This document shows positions 22,346 to 33,976 of a stretch of 64,000 nt of DNA, in pieces. The notes under the pieces were generated by a model. The model worked only from the letters and a program-made list of their open reading frames with translations, was not told the origin of the DNA and ran no database searches. Source of the DNA: Panaeolus papilionaceus (taxonomy: Eukaryota; Basidiomycota; Agaricomycetes; Agaricales); NCBI GenBank assembly GCA_015501605.1, contig JADNRZ010000004.1:62001-126000 (forward strand), in the 5' to 3' direction. Position 1 is the first letter of the stretch, and each line of letters opens with the position of its first letter. The translations under genes and the position numbers were made by a program.

Positions 22346-22490
22346 CCCGGTTGAAATGAAAGTGAAAAGCTACAAGCTCAATTGAAACGATGACGAAAAT
22401 ACAGAAATTGGAATTCGTGTGCCCACGGCAAAGCTCGGTTTAGAGCACGTGAATCCTGTCAACCCCTCTTTAATCACTGTCGCTGTCAGC
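22346..22490. promoter_or_regulatory. 145-bp bidirectional promoter with CACGTG box
   Basis: Only 145 bases separate the start codons of YME1 (-) and the GCIP-like gene (+). A CACGTG E-box lies at 22446-22451. So both genes must draw on one very short control region. Confidence 0.5.
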
Positions 22491-23651
22491 ATGGACGATG
22501 AACAAAAAGGTATGATTATCATTCAATTTACATTCACCATTCTCATAAATAAAAAATTATAGCAAAAATATTACTTTCTCTAGTTCATCAAGGTTGCAAA
22601 GCAGCGTTGATCGCTATTGCTCAACCAGAACCTACAGAAAATAATCAATCTTCAGAATTTACAACTCTGAGGACAGATTTCATTTCAATATTGGCTTTAT
22701 TACACGCTGCAACTACAAAGGTCGCCCTTTCACTAAAGCCAACTTCACCACAATATAAAGCATCCCTCACACCTCTTAAAGAGCTCTCAAACAATGTCGC
22801 CGCCCTCGTCCACTCCATACGTCTCATGCAATTGACCCAGGCCAAATCTATTTTGAAAGAATACGAATCAGTCGCAAAAACAACTATACGTGCCATAGAA
22901 TCATTCGTCCAAACTGTCATCTCCTCAACTTCACCAGATGAATACCTTCGTAAAACAGGCGAAATACACGAATTGATTGACAATGCTCGCAAACCTGGAG
23001 TTTTGTCTTCTGATAATCAAGCTGCGGTCCGGAAAAAATGGAGTCAAGATTACGACTCCCTCCAAGATGGTTACGATGAATTAAAAGGGATTTGCGAGCA
23101 AAGAGACTCTGGAGATGACGAAGGAGACGAAGATGGCTGGGATGAAATGGGTTTTGAATCGAATCGAAAGCTGAGCGAGGAAGAGTTGGAGAGAGCAATC
23201 AAGGTTTGTGCTTTTGTGGCTCTGATCAGATTGAGGATTATTGAACTCCGGTTATCGCTAGATGCAAGGTTTAATTAGACTGGTCGTTCTGCTTCACCAT
23301 AAGGTTTTAAAATCCATACTTCCCTCGACAAAATTACTGCCCAACCCCGTATTGGATACTCTGGTGGATATATCTGACAGCTTGCTCTCTTCTGCAGACG
23401 AGGTCATCTCCTCTCTCTATGGAACTCAGAATTCTCGTGCCATCGAGGAGCATACCCAGTCGCTACTCAAGGCAATTGCACGACTAAAACGAATATTGAT
23501 CCCGCAATCCGAACTCTCGTTAGAAGAACAGATGGCTGCTGTGTCCATTTCCGATTCAGACGAAAAGGCGCGAAAGTGGTTTACAATGTGTTTCGACCAA
23601 ATTGAGCAAGCAGGTAGACGAGTAATCTCTACCAACGCAGATTCTGTGTAA
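22491..23651 (+). CDS. GCIP/cyclin-D1-binding-protein-1-like protein
   Basis: The animal relative (CCNDBP1/GCIP) binds cyclin D1; the fungal role is unknown. Three exons: a tiny first exon MDDEQK, a long middle exon ending IK at about 23202, and a last exon from 23262 beginning MQGLIRLVVLLHHKVLKS. Landmarks match the GCIP family: an N-terminal four-helix part with LRTDFISILALLHAATTKVALSL and LKELSNNVAALVHSIRLM, a central acidic linker (DSGDDEGDEDGWDEMG), and a C-terminal helical part ending with WFTMCFDQIEQAGRRVIS. The stop is at 23649-23651. The acceptor of intron 1 is ambiguous by 15 bases, but both choices keep the frame. No membrane segment or signal. Confidence 0.85.
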
Positions 23652-23796
23652 TCGTAACAAACCCAAGAAATCATCATCAAAAGGTATATCAATGCGAATG
23701 TAATGTTTAAATGTACAATAATGACTATGCTACAAATCAGAAATAATGTCTAACGCGACGGTTATCCATTGTGCAGATACCATCGAAACGCACAAA

Positions 23797-25307
23797 TTAA
23801 CCAACTTCTCCTTCTTCTCTGCCATTTGACATTTGGGAGTCCTGAGATCCTTGCCATGCCGCCTCTTTCTGCTTCGCCTTTTCTTTTTCGTATACATCCT
23901 TCCACTTAGCTCCCAGAAAGTTCGGAAACAGCGCTATGCTACGCGTTGACCGCAATGTCTCCTCGAAGCGTGATATCTTTTCATACTGGGCTTGAAGATC
24001 AAATGAGTGGACCTATAGATCCAATGTGAGTCAAGGATAAACCACGGGAGGAACTTTGCCTTACTGCTTCCTGTTCTCGCCTAGCCCTAGCCTCTTCTCT
24101 CATTTTATTCAAGTCTTTCCTCCTCTCCTCTCGATTTGGCCCACTGCGAATGCTGCTGTCACTCTGTACCTTGGGAAAGCCTAATTAACGCGTCTGTTTG
24201 CATACCGAATGTGTTCACGTACTGTTTTGGAGAATATGGCTTGGTAGATAGACTTGTCCGATAAATCAATATCAGTCTTGTTAATTATTGTTTTGCGTAT
24301 TTCTTCGTGTGTGGGCCTGCCTGTTCCGGGCAACTCTATTGCTGGTTTCTTGGACGTTGGCGTGGACGTCCCAGTATTAGTACCGGGCGGTATTCTGTTC
24401 TTTTTAATGGTAGGAAGCTTCTTTTTGGGAGCAGGAGCAGGCGATTCGGGTTTTGACGTTGCAGGGCTTGTGGAAGTCGCTGGCGCCGACGGTGGTTCCT
24501 CCAATGTTGCACTACTTTCTCCAACAACATCTATTGTCGAGTCTTCACTTTTTCCTGAAGCCTTCAGCTTCTTCCTAGCTAACCCCTCTGTGGCAGTTCC
24601 CTTCTTTCCTTCGTCATATGCAAATCCGTCTGTCTCAGTGAGTTTCGCTTTCCGCTTGGCTGGTTTACCTGCTCCACCAGCAGCTTTCCCCTTTCCTTTC
24701 AGGACACGAGGCTTCTTCTCCTCCGTAGAAAGATACACGTCGTCATCGTCGTCGTCGCCCCCTCCTGCCACCGAAGCCTCCTGACTCTCTTTGGCGTTTT
24801 CATCCTCTTCAGAGTCGGATAGCACGACCTTTGCTCTCTTCCTAGAAATGGATGCCTCATGTCTATCCTTGGCCTTTGGGGGCCTACCGCCCACTCCAGC
24901 GCTACTAGTAGACGCGACTGTCTGCTGCGACTCTTGATAGTCGCCTTCCTCCATCTCTACATCAACGGTGGGTTCAGGGCTTGCATTGTCTTCCGCAAAC
25001 TCGTGTCCTTCTGCTGTATGAATCGGGGATGGTGAATTAAAGTCGGAAACACGTCGTCTCGATTTGTGGCTTAGAGAGCTTCTCCTCTGCTTAGGCGCTG
25101 GTTCAATAGCATCCAAGAAGTCTTCGTCGTCGTCCGATTGCTGGTATCGCTTGGGCAACTTTCGCTTACGCCTGCCAGGCAAATTCTCCTACATTGAACG
25201 TAAAACCAAGTTTTAAGGTCAAGGGAAACTGGAAACAGTACCTGCATGTCAGCTTCGTCTGTTGGAGGTGGTGGTTTGGAAGCAGGAATCTTAATTCGCA
25301 GGGACAT
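23797..25307 (-). CDS. Charged low-complexity nuclear protein of unknown function
   Basis: I do not recognise a catalytic domain. The protein starts MSLRIKIPASKPPPPTDEA (ATG 25307), has an intron, then RRKRKLPKRYQQSDDDEDFL, a long Ser/Glu/Lys-rich region with an SDSEEDE acidic patch, a run of Asp (DDDDDD) and KRK-type basic clusters, and a Pro/Ala/Thr-rich linker. Order returns near the end: RPTHEEIRKTIINKTDIDLS, SIYQAIFSKT, then over two more introns PNREERRKDLNKMREEARAR, LQAQYEKISRFEETLRST and ALFPNFLGAKWKDVYEKEKA, a distinctive aromatic/Lys motif. The TAA is at 23797-23799. Composition suggests a chromatin or nucleolar protein; that is inference. The ordered C-terminal 150 residues are the part to use for homology. 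Confidence 0.75.
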
Positions 25308-25741
25308 CAGAACTTCTTTTGGGATTGGACAATGGGAAAGCAGCTCAAAAGAGATTGCATTATGTAATCACCCCCTTCGGCGAAGTCACAAGTCTCAGTT
25401 GCAACCTAGTATATAGTAAGCACTATTAACTATTCGAAAAAATGGATTTGTGCTTGAACGAATTCTGCCACATGTAGTTCAAGCCCTTCCAAGGTCTTAT
25501 TATCCATCGATGTCTTGTATGATATAAACCGGTATCATGGCATTTACTTCTACGCTTGCTTCGAGACGGGCCTCGCAAATTTGTAATAGATAACCAACAA
25601 CGTCTGTATACTTTTGCTTAGCTTTTGCGTGTCTACCCAATAAGATAAAAATCCTTCTGATCGATATAAATGATTCATTAATAGTACATTTCATTCGTGA
25701 AATTGGTTTAAACAATGATAATAACAACAGGATTCCTCGCT
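25308..25741. other. Intergenic, upstream of the charged nuclear protein and 3' of FBP1
   Basis: About 430 AT-rich bases with no credible gene. They should hold the FBP1 3' UTR and the promoter of the charged-protein gene. Confidence 0.5.
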
Positions 25742-27110
25742 CTAAGCTGCTTCTGTCTGAACCTCTTTATAGAACTTCATCAAATCAGAGACATCATCCT
25801 TGCTACCCAAGAACACTGGGCAGCGTTCGTGGATGTGGGTCGGAACGATATCAAGGATTCTCTTTGTTCCAGTCGTAGCGATACCACCGGCCTTCAACCG
25901 AGGAGGTTATTTTTACATCAAGGATCATAGATCTAAAATTAACTGACCTGTTCGGTGAGGAAAGCCATGGGAAACGCTTCGTAAAGTAGCCTTAGTTTTC
26001 CGCTCCTACTCTTCTTGTCGTTGGGATATCCGAAGATACCACCGTAGAGGAGTGTTCTGTGGACATCGGCAACCATGGAGCCGATGTACCGAGCACTGTA
26101 TGGCGTCTTCGGGGGTGCAGGGTATTTGATCGAGTTGAGATATGCCGTCACAGGGGGATGGAAATACATGGCGTTTCCTTCATTGAACGAGTATATCTTT
26201 CCGCGAGGGGGGATGGTTATCTGAAGGAGAGATTCAAGGTCAATGAAACATTGATTAACGTTGGAATATGGACGAACATTAGGGTGAGTGAGAATGAATT
26301 CACCCAAAGCTGCGTCGAGTGTGTAACCGTTCACACCAGAGCCTGTAGACAACACCAAGTTGGCAGACGAGCCGTACCTGATCGATGCGATTTTGGAACG
26401 TCATTTCAACCGTTGAAAGGCAAACTTTGCTTACATGGTATACCCGGCCGCAACCATCTCGCTCCCGGGACGGAGAACATCAGCGATTGTTCCTACCGAA
26501 TCCGGTTGCTTGTTGAATTAGTGAGACGAAGACATGCGGGTAAGATAACGGCAGAAAACATACAATTTTGTAGATTCCAAAGATCGTACCAATATTCACA
26601 CCAGCGTCGATGTTGCTGCTACCATCGAGAGGATCAAATACGACACAGTATTTGCCCTTGTACCTATCCTCAATAATGATAGCGTCGTCTAGCTCTTCGG
26701 ATACAAGAACAGCCGTTTTGCCTGAAGCGCGGAGGGCGTTGACCATGATGTCATTCGAGAGGACATCGAGCTTCTTTTGCTCTTCACCCTGAACGTTTGT
26801 CTCGCCTGCAAGTCCAACACTAGTTCCGGACCATGAACATGCTGAAATCGGAACTGGTTGGACTTTCGACGGAACTTACAGATTGATGAGGCGCGCCTTT
26901 CGAACGTTGGTGGCGATGAATTTGGAAGTGACCTGAATTGCAGTTAAAAGCAAAGTGAGGTCTCCAGTTGCAGTTGTTCCCAAACGAAGCTGGTCATGAA
27001 GAACATGGCTGAATTATCTGTAAGTTTCATGGTAATTAATGTATGAAGATGGATTGTAATTACCGAGTGAGGGTGATAAGATCTGTGCTTGGTAGTTCCT
27101 CTGCAGACAT
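25742..27110 (-). CDS. FBP1: Fructose-1,6-bisphosphatase
   Basis: This gluconeogenic enzyme converts fructose 1,6-bisphosphate to fructose 6-phosphate and phosphate in the cytosol. It starts [16 protein letters not shown] at ATG 27110-27108 and continues [20 protein letters not shown] after intron 1. Family landmarks: the [14 protein letters not shown] helix, [20 protein letters not shown], and the metal and substrate motif [20 protein letters not shown]. Further on come [16 protein letters not shown], the active-site [35 protein letters not shown] split over two signatures, and the C-terminal [20 protein letters not shown]. The stop is at 25742-25744. All catalytic motifs are intact. A (GAAA)7 tract and a CACGTG box lie upstream. 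Confidence 0.97.
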
Positions 27111-27146
27111 GATGATTATAGTCAAGTAAAGGGCTGTTCGACTAGT

Positions 27147-27148
<2 letters not shown>

Positions 27149-27177
<29 letters not shown>
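27149..27177. repeat. (GAAA)7 microsatellite upstream of FBP1
   Basis: Seven perfect GAAA units plus a G, which is (CTTT)7 on the FBP1 strand, 39 bases upstream of its start codon. It is probably in the 5' UTR or core promoter. It should be length-polymorphic. Confidence 0.85.
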
Positions 27178-27265
27178 GAGATTGATATAAGAACTTTTAG
27201 ATAAAAGGAAAGAACCGTGTTAAAGCAGTTTGAATGAGACGGCAGTTCCTCATTCCGCTCCATAT

Positions 27266-27271
27266 CACGTG
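27266..27271. promoter_or_regulatory. CACGTG box upstream of FBP1
   Basis: A palindromic bHLH-type E-box (ATATCACGTGTATT), 156 bases upstream of the FBP1 start codon. In fungi such sites bind Cbf1- or Pho4-type factors; its use here is inference. Confidence 0.4.
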
Positions 27272-27385
27272 TATTTCGGATCTTATCTTTTACTTTCTAC
27301 GGCCCGCTTTAATCCGGACTAGCAATAAATTATTACAATATTATGTAAAGTATTAGTATTTAGTGAATTAATCAATTACATTTAA

Positions 27386-29314
27386 TCATCGTTTTCTCTT
27401 ATTCCCAGAAATTGGTAAAGATTTTCGTGTCCTCAATGGTGCTGGGAATGTATCACTGTCATCGTCGTCGTCTTGTCCTTCTCGTTGGTCACTGTGTCCA
27501 CTGCTCACTCCCCGTATCCCGCTTGTTGTAGGTCCAATCGTCTCCATCATTCCAACCTCTTGACCAGATCCAGAGTCATCATCACCTTCTTCCTCATCTT
27601 CCTCGTACTCTCTCGACTGTGCTTGTGCAATTGCAGCAGCAATTTCTGCGCTTATGCTCGCAACCTGTGCCTCTAAAGGTTCTCCTCGTGATGACAGCAT
27701 GGCGTTTCCACCAGTTTGGAACAGGGCCGAGATTGTGCGCACAGATTCCGCTAGCTCCTGTTCGTCTTCATCCTCCATCAATTTCCTTTTCTTTCCTTTG
27801 AAATTGTATTTCCTGAAATAATAATTAGAGCTAATCATGGGATCAATGGCATCGAATCCACTCACACATTAGGATCAGGTTCCCAGTTGGGATCATGCGT
27901 CCGCATATGTGTGGTTAGAGTTGTCCGACGGGTAAATGTCTTTTCGCAACTAGGATCTTCACATTTATAAGGTCGTTTACCAGTGTGCGTTCTTCTATGT
28001 CGAGCTAGACTGCTAGAATCGCCGAATGTCTTTCCACAACCGGGGTATTCACAACAATGTGGTTTCTCCCCGGTATGAACTCGTGAATGCACATGAAGTG
28101 CTGAGCGCTTCAAAATGAGTAACAAATCAACCAATTGAAATACACGATAAACAGAAGACTACCTGAATAAAGGTCTTGCCACAACCATTATGCGAACAAA
28201 CAAAGGGCCTCTCGCCTGTGTGTATCCGCATGTGGCGAGCTAGATCACTCCGCCGTGTAAACGTTTTCTGGCAGTGCTCTTCTTCGCAGGTATGAATGTT
28301 GGGACCGCGCTCCCGTCCCTGACCCTTCTTTTGCCTCTTGTTGGTATTCTCTGTCGGCGCTGCTGAATAGGACGTAGAAGCTACTGCTTGAGGGGCGCTT
28401 TCGCTGTTGGAAGAGGTAAGGACGGACATGGAGACAGACGGTAGTGGTCTTGAAGGTTCTGAATTGACATTTTGACTGTGTGATATAACAGGCGATGAAT
28501 CGGAGGCAGAAAGGTTATGAGTATGGTTGTGTCCTGCATCAGGTTCAAATTGTGCCGAGAACTGGTTCAAGATGTCGTTGATATCAGAAAAGTCATCAGG
28601 TACTGAAGGGAGGTTATCTCTGTTGGGCGGGGGATCTTCGGTCTGACGATGTGGAGATGAGGAACGGGCCAGTCTATCTGGGCTGGCAAAATCTTCTCTA
28701 TCACTGTTGTCTTCCCTTTCTGAAAACAGGTAGTCTGAGCCTTCAGATCCACTCCTTCCATCTGGTCGCCGGTGTTTGGAGTGAGAATCAAAGGTTTCTC
28801 CAGCTGTAAGCGAGTGGAAGGCGGGGGCTGTGCGTGTTGGTTTCTGTTCCTTGGATAAATGGGACTCGCTTTGGTCGTCAGGCCTAGCATTTAGCCCCTG
28901 GGCGTGGACTGCTTGTAAAACAGCAGCGATGCCAGACAATCCAAGACCAAGACCAGGCATTCCTTCTGAGCCCGAGTCCATACATTCGTCGCCTGGGTGT
29001 CCAAGATCGATATTAGCTTGACGTTGCTGTGCAGCTGCGCTGAGAAGAGCAGCAGAAGCAGCATCAGCATTCTGATTAAAAAGACTTGCTATTTCTCTTT
29101 CAAGCATAGCAACTGAGTAAGATTCTGAGGAGGATAGATGGTGTGAGGAGTGTTCAGAGACGGGATAGTTCAAGATTGTTGAACTTGAGTCGAATTCAGA
29201 TTGACGAGATTCATGGTGATGGTCTGGGTTATTCACGTCGTTTGTTGAGTCGTCGTCAATAGTTTCATCATGAACCACGTCTGAAAGATTGAGGACGTGT
29301 TCTTCATTGTCCAT
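27386..29314 (-). CDS. C2H2 zinc-finger transcription factor (four fingers)
   Basis: I chose ATG 29314 ([17 protein letters not shown]) because the open frame upstream is low-complexity leader. The first 300 residues are Ser/Asp/His-rich and disordered, typical of an activation region. Four fingers follow: [23 protein letters not shown], with linker [16 protein letters not shown]…HVHSRVH, interrupted by an intron; [23 protein letters not shown]; and [23 protein letters not shown]. Each has the C-x4-C-x12-H-x3-H spacing. After a further intron come a basic KGKKRKL, an acidic stretch and a basic C-terminus GNKRKR. The fingers look like those of general fungal regulators, but I cannot name an orthologue. 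It is divergent from the Pmp3-like gene across 448 bases. Confidence 0.88.
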
Positions 29315-29762
29315 AATGAAGATAAAAAGTAAGAGGACGATGAAGAAAGAAAGGAAGAAATGGACGTGATGAAGGTGGTAGTGGTCGTAGTAGATGGTCA
29401 AAGTTGAATGTTATGTAAATATCATCCAAACCCCCCTGTCAGATTATAATTTCCATTTTTGGTTCTTATCACTTTTTCGAACAATTCAAAATAAAATGCC
29501 ATTTTATTAATTATAAAAGTTGAACTGTGTAGTCCTTAATATTCTAATTTTATTCTATTTTATTGTTGTCATTGTTGTTGCTGGAGCCTTTGAATTTGAA
29601 CCCTTTGGAAGGTCGGAATGCATTTGGATTATGTAATGGTAATTGGACCTGACAGCGGAAGGGTCAGTCACTGTGCTCCTTGACTTGTTACTTACAACCT
29701 TCCTACCTCATAACGCTCCTTTGTAGCCATACACTGGTCCACATTTCGTCCTATTCCCGACT
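29315..29762. other. Divergent intergenic region (C2H2 factor / Pmp3-like)
   Basis: About 450 bases, strongly AT-rich in 29450-29580. It must hold the promoters of both divergent genes. I recognise no defined site. Confidence 0.45.
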
Positions 29763-30779
29763 ATGTCCTCGACATATGGCATAGTACCACAGAAAATCGA
29801 TTTAACACCTAGACGTTATCATGGCTATGCTGTTCTCCTCTTTATTATGGGGACTCTCTTTCCCCCACTTGGTTCGTTATCTTCTATTTAATTCATCGGT
29901 TTTTAGCTGTATTTATTGAATGTCTCCTCTTAGCTGTAGCAGCTAGATTTGGAATCGGGAAGGATTTCTGGCTTAATTTAGTCCTCACAATTTGCGGATA
30001 CATACCAGGTGAGTAACAATGAGATTCTGCTCTCTTAAACCAATCGCCAATACCAACATCCGTCCCATAGGGCACGGTCATAATTTTTACATTCAGGTGT
30101 GTGTGTGTGCTTACCTGCTCTTCTTCGCATGTTCGACTTTCGATCTGATTGTGCATCCTAGAATATTCGAAACAACAAGAATCACCGGCGCACACCCAAA
30201 TGGATCCAGAAATATGGTTTGGTCGATACCTCGGAAATTAAACGGAAGGAGCGCAAATCCCAATGGGCTAGCCGCTACAATGATCGACTGCCACAGTCTA
30301 CCTTGGAGGGACAACCCTACGCAGAAGGACAAGCTGGAGGTTCTAGCATAGATCTTTCTGAAGAAAACCGTCCCCGCACGCAACCCAATGGCGATCTCTG
30401 GCGCCCAGAGGACGAATCCTACTACAACAACGGCAGAGCGGACACTGCGTCATCGTCTGGACGATGGCATTACCCAGCCAACTTTACCGATGTGGAACCT
30501 GTCAGCAATGGAAAGAAAGGGAAGAAGAAGAAGAAGGACCGTTGGGAGAGGACTCAAGATGCCTACTCTATGTCTGCAGAGACTGAGACGAGGAAGAGGA
30601 GAAAGAAGAAGAAGAAGTCCTCCGACGCCGACAGTAGCATCGGTACCCGCGATTCTGCTGAATTCCCAGAGGACCCAGAGGGCGGCCTTTATGGTGAACG
30701 TCCACCTCCCGGCCAGGAAGAGGACGAATCCAAGAAAGTGCAAAAGACAACTGATGATGTCTTCAAGCATGAGTTCTGA
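29763..30779 (+). CDS. Pmp3/UPF0057 stress-type membrane protein with long hydrophilic Lys-rich C-terminus
   Basis: Four exons (29763-29871, 29934-30008, 30071-30096, 30162-30779) sum to 828 nt, a 275-residue protein. The first 75 residues are a Pmp3/RCI2 two-helix module: YAVLLFIMGTLFPPLAVAAR, then IGKDFWLNLVLTICGYIPGH with the expected HNFYIQNI after it. Classical Pmp3 proteins (about 55 residues) sit in the plasma membrane and help to keep membrane potential under salt stress. Here the module continues into roughly 190 hydrophilic residues: TPKWIQKYGLVD, then Ser/Gln-rich sequence, two Lys blocks (KKGKKKKKDR, KRRKKKKK) and an acidic Pro-rich end. The tail is soluble, probably cytosolic and disordered; its role is unknown. 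The frame is open throughout. Confidence 0.88.
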
Positions 30780-31374
30780 TTTTATGCTGGTCCGATCCTT
30801 CATCATCAAGATGACGAATTCAATGTCTGCTTCTCTTCTCGGTATGACTTGTTGTATCACCACCCTGCTACATGTTTAATTTAAACAGCCATTGCTTTCT
30901 GGAATCAAACATAAAGCAATTGTATGACCAGATAGTCATTACACATGACTTTCGCAAGCATCGTAAATATCTTACTACTCGCATGTTAGTGCGAGGTATA
31001 AGGCTGGGAATTTTATTTGCTTGACTGCCTAAGTGTGGAATAACTCCCAATTGACAGCACACTGAGCACAGGGTATTTCCTATCGTCATCAAGTCAACAT
31101 AGACGGAGAGATGCATGTGTCACTGTTCCCAGGCCGCCTTCCTAACCATACTAATCATGGTTCCCCGCTCATCTATGAGCACTTTGCTCCCATGAACCTA
31201 CTATTTTTGCTTCATCCGCCCTTTTGGTCCGGTTGTTTGTTCTGCTTAGCGCTATCTAGAAGCTAGAAGTTGACCATGACGACTTCTTCGCTGGCACTCG
31301 TTTTTCCCATCGTTGGGGGATGTTAAACCCAGCAAACCGATCTTCTGTCCCTCGTCTCTTGCTCTACATTCACA
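30780..31374. other. Intergenic, no gene seen
   Basis: About 600 bases between tandem plus-strand genes. No frame has family resemblance or clear splicing. It should hold the Pmp3-like 3' UTR and the promoter of the amidase gene. Confidence 0.5.
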
Positions 31375-33782
31375 ATGTATGTCCTGCAAAGATTCTTGGC
31401 GCTGTTTGTCTTGAGCTGCAGCTACTTGACTGCGGCGTCTGTCTTGGTCAACTTTCAAGTAGCACAGCCACCCCCTGTACCAAAGGATGCTAAGCAGTGC
31501 ACCATTCAGATCTTACAGTGCGTCGCCCTGGAGTCTCATCTCTAAACTTGTCACACATACGATTTTGACATTTAGACGTGACTTTGCGTTCTCGTTTGGA
31601 CTGTAAGCATACTATGTTTCTCGGGCTAGAAGGGTTGCTAATGCCATACTGTTAGAGCGGAAGTGGTTCAGTTTACGTGCGGCAGAGTGCTGTTCTCCTA
31701 TCGCTGGAAAAAATGACATCTGAATATCTTATGTATTAGCCCACCAACTGACTGTGGACCTGTTGGATCTTGGGCCGCCGTTACGTTAAACTTCACAGTC
31801 ACTAGCAACGGGACTCAGTTCGATCGCCTTGGAATTTTCACATTCCAGAATGTAGAAAGTATGTCTATTTCTCTATGTCGTAAAGTCACACACACACTCA
31901 CGAGTGCAAAATGTAGTCTGGAGGACATCCACGCCGGAGCCTACACGAGGGGACGGTATAATCTGGACATACGTCAAGGATGTCACCCGGTACACACCTC
32001 TGTTCGCCAGACCAGGGACTTTCATTTTACAATTGGACAATCTCATTCAGACAGGATTAGATGGTATCTACTCAAGTAAGAATTCGAGGTCGCCGAACAG
32101 GGTTTCTTGTTGACAATCGGTGTGCACGACTAGCTGTCCTTCACGCTACCTTTTACGCGTCTTCGCCGCAGCATCCCCCCGCCAAAAAGGCAGACGTTCT
32201 GATCCCTATCTCTAATTTAAGGAACGACACTGGAAATGACGTCTCAGTCCCACCCGCCTTTTCAGTAATTCTTTTCCCCTCATTCCACCTTTATGGGCAC
32301 TCACATAATTTTACCAGCTGAATGTCACAGTCCCACAAAACGCTGTTCAGATCTACGCAGAGCTCTATGCCTCAGGCAACGGAAACGAGGAATTCTGGGT
32401 ATGTTACCCATAACCTCGTTCATAGCGAACACACGCATTCTAAGCAGCCGTTTTTCCTAGTACTTGAACACCGTTAATCAGTTTGTTTCCAGCCTTCCTG
32501 CGGGCGTCACTCTGGGACAGGGACCATTCCGTGAAGTTCGTATTCTGGTCGATGGGCGGGTTGCTGGCACGGCATACCCATACGCGACAATATTCACTGG
32601 TGGCGTTATCCCCAGCTCATGGAGGTAATGCTTCCCTGATCCTCTAATAGCACCCCTCTTGCTGACGCTTAGCCCATCAGGCCTATATGCGCTTATGGCG
32701 CACTCGACCTCCCAACTTACTTCTTGGATTTAACGCCATTCGTACCTGTACTTACCGATGGCAAGCCTCACGCTATCTCTCTGGACGTCACTTCTGCAGA
32801 AGCAGACCACACCATCCTACAAAACTGGTTCTTGTCAGGCGTTTTACAGGTCGTGACAGATCCATCTGGCAGACCGACCAGGGGCACCATGACGCAATAC
32901 AGCGTTCAGCCTTTCTCACAAACGACTACAAACGGTAACGTTGCGGACAACGGGGACGTCGTAGTCACAGTATCTGCCACAAGAAAACTACATATCGAGT
33001 CAACAATCATCAGCGGTAGTGGCAAAGTTAATCATGTTGTCTGGACACAGAACATGCAATACAAAAACACCCAAAATTTCCTCAGCAACGCCAGCGTTCA
33101 GGTCTGCATGTGGTACAAAAGAAATGCAAGATGAGACTGCTGACACATATTCTCCTCTAGGACTTTGTGCAAAGCGCATCAGGAACCTTTGTTTCAACTC
33201 ACAATGGCATCCCTGTCCTTCAGGACCAATTCTCCTACCCGTTGGCCATAAATCTGACCTTGCTCGATCCCAGCGGCAATAGTTGTTGAGTACATTTTAA
33301 AACCAGTTTTGATGAAGCACTAAAATATCCAATACACCTAGTCAAGGCAACCTTTGACCACTCTTACAACCGCAAGCTCCTGCCCTCTCCTCTCATCATG
33401 GAAACCGACATCCAGGAACGCCAAACTGCAAGTGAGTGTCCAGTATATTCCTTCGACATGCATCGACAGTAGTCAAACTTCTGTCTTAGCTGGCTTCTTC
33501 ACCCTCTCACCCAATGGCAACTTCGGGAATGGCACCAATAACAACGCATTCAGCTATGTTGACGCAGCTGGCAACACTTACTTCAGGACGGTGAATGCTG
33601 CGTTGAACAACATCACCTTGGATCACCAGAGTGGCACCCTGGCGCCATCCCCTGTACCAGCAGTGAGCTCGGCGCAGGTCATCGTTCAACGTCCTCTCGC
33701 TATGCAACCAAGTGACAACGTGTTCGGAGGTGTAAGACTACCTGGAGGGCGAAACGCACCCGTTGGCCAGATCCCCAATTAA
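31375..33782 (+). CDS. PNGase A-like peptide N-glycanase (secreted)
   Basis: Relatives of almond PNGase A cleave N-glycans from glycopeptides, leaving aspartate. The start MYVLQRFLALFVLSCSYLTA is a signal peptide. Domain landmarks across several short introns: GLPPTDCGPVGSWAAVTLNF, RLGIFTFQNVEIWRTSTPEP, GIIWTYVKDVTRYTPLFARP, NVTVPQNAVQIYAELYASGN, NEEFWYLNT, PFREVRILVDGRVAGTAYPY, FTGGVIPSSWRPICAYGALD and FLDLTPFVPVLTDGKPH. These give the two beta-sandwich lobes expected of the family, and the length is close to full. Several N-x-S/T sites suggest that it is itself glycosylated. The stop is at 33780-33782. Catalytic competence was not checked residue by residue. Confidence 0.88.
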
Positions 33783-33976
33783 GTAACGACATAAACCCAG
33801 TAGCAATGTTATTGATGATGTGTTATATAACTGATATACAAATGTGCCCTATGATATTCTGTTGCTTCAGTTGAATGAGCGTCGAATCTATGTTGAATGC
33901 GAGGTATAAGTGGTTAATAAAAACAAAAAAGGAAAGAAATGGTCAAGATTAAAGATATATATATGGAAGAATTAGA

